DNA from: Henriciella mobilis
GTDB lineage: Bacteria; Pseudomonadota; Alphaproteobacteria; Caulobacterales; Hyphomonadaceae
Length of the DNA stretch: 64,000 nt
Direction: 5' to 3'
Assembly: GCF_003576315.1 (NCBI RefSeq)
Contig: NZ_QWFZ01000039.1
Location: forward strand, 62,001 to 126,000
The position numbers and the translations under genes were made by a program. This document shows, piece after piece, positions 63,497-64,000 of this stretch; position 1 is the first letter of the stretch, and each line of letters begins with the position of its first letter. The notes beneath the pieces were generated by a model. It searched no databases. It was not told the origin of the DNA and saw nothing but the letters and a program-made list of their open reading frames with translations.

Positions 63497-64000
63497 AGAA
63501 AATAGCGATTATCGGGTCTGGCATCAGCGGTCTGGGCGCAGCTTATGCACTAAGGAATTCAGCCGATATTACGGTTTTCGAGTCACGCGACCGCGCCGGC
63601 GGCCATGCGCACACGGTATCAATCGATTATGACGGAACGCCGATCGATGTGGATGTTGGCTTTATTGTCTATAATGGGCTCAATTATCCGAATCTGACTG
63701 GCTTTTTCGAGGCTCTCGGTGTCGAGACCCAAGCCAGCGATATGAGCTTCGCGGTATCCAATCCGGGAGGTTTTGAGTGGGCGTCGACCGCCTATGGCAT
63801 GTTCGCCCAAAAGCGGAATCTCTTTCGGCCCCGTTTTCATGCCTTCTGGCGAACAATTCTCCGGTTCAATGATGTGGCGCGGGCCGCATTGATGAATGGC
63901 GAAGTCACCGAGGAGAGTCTTGGAATTTGGCTGCGTCGGCATGATTTCAGCGACGACTTCTGCCAGAATTATATTCTACCCATGGGGGGCGCGATCTGGT
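63493..64000 (+). CDS. FAD-dependent oxidoreductase, flavin amine oxidase-like (3-prime truncated by window)
   Basis: The first about 169 residues are in the window. KIAIIGSGISGLGAAYALR is the Rossmann FAD motif; FESRDRAGGHAHTV follows with the Glu and GG pair, then DVGFIVYNGLNYPNL, where an aromatic-rich substrate region begins. Genes of this kind often follow photolyase, together with DUF1365 and a cyclopropane-fatty-acid synthase; those would lie beyond the window edge. Its ATG overlaps the phrB stop, so the two are co-translated. Confidence 0.85.
   Translation, partial: MKKIAIIGSGISGLGAAYALRNSADITVFESRDRAGGHAHTVSIDYDGTPIDVDVGFIVYNGLNYPNLTGFFEALGVETQASDMSFAVSNPGGFEWASTAYGMFAQKRNLFRPRFHAFWRTILRFNDVARAALMNGEVTEESLGIWLRRHDFSDDFCQNYILPMGGAIW

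Overview
The window is a contiguous piece of chromosomal DNA from an alphaproteobacterium, most likely a member of the Hyphomonadaceae / Caulobacterales side of the class. No marker gene fixes the genus. The case rests on gene content: a glnB-glnA pair, clpP-clpX-lon, a Coq4-type ubiquinone protein, an RNase E ending in a GWW motif like the one that binds PNPase in Caulobacter, and a bactofilin gene overlapping a membrane-anchored M23 peptidase gene, the arrangement known as bacA-lmdC in Hyphomonas. The cell is Gram-negative (ADP-heptose synthesis, several lipoproteins, a YhdP-like giant protein). I see no insertion sequence, prophage, CRISPR array, rRNA or plasmid gene.

Layout. 1-4.4 kb: standalone NAD(P)HX dehydratase, histidine phosphatase and Coq4 on the minus strand, divergent from glnB-glnA. 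4.5-9.3 kb: ClpP, ClpX and Lon proteases, then tRNA-Val. 9.4-19.4 kb: mixed metabolic and repair genes (thioesterase, FAD oxidoreductase, orphan histidine kinase, RlmJ, M28 lipoprotein peptidase, pirin, UDG-family protein, alpha/beta hydrolase, leucine dehydrogenase). 19.4-33.4 kb: RNase E with a structured leader, cell-wall genes (AmiC-like amidase, PBP1a, bactofilin + LmdC-like peptidase), prfB with a programmed +1 frameshift, Bcp and a YhdP-like protein. 33.4-40.2 kb: a tight minus-strand run rlpA-dacC-tmk-holB-tatD-MBL-mazG, mostly joined by 4-base overlaps. 40.5-47.1 kb: tRNA-Ser, a small cytochrome c lipoprotein, then a beta-CASP nuclease / AMP-phosphorylase-like / PRPP-synthetase-like operon converging on pta-ackA. 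47.2-51.3 kb: an unrecognised protein plus GNAT pair divergent from a LysR regulator, an Xre regulator and a CaiB-type racemase. 51.4-64 kb: sdhE-mfd, recG, DUF502, a phosphotransferase-DUF6285 pair, an alpha/beta-hydrolase-like protein without a visible nucleophile, hldE, photolyase and a truncated FAD oxidoreductase at the right edge.

The most promising less-described unit is the 41.1-47.1 kb cluster. Its products could form a route from RNA to nucleoside monophosphate, then to a pentose phosphate and PRPP, placed beside acetyl-phosphate metabolism. This is inferred from family membership and adjacency only.

A recurring feature is non-ATG initiation. TTG starts are supported by ribosome binding sites or TTGA overlaps for the histidine kinase, YhdP-like protein, D,D-carboxypeptidase, PRPP-synthetase homologue and acetate kinase, and the photolyase probably starts at CTG. 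Several starts given here are therefore my own choices, and the reasons are stated in each entry.
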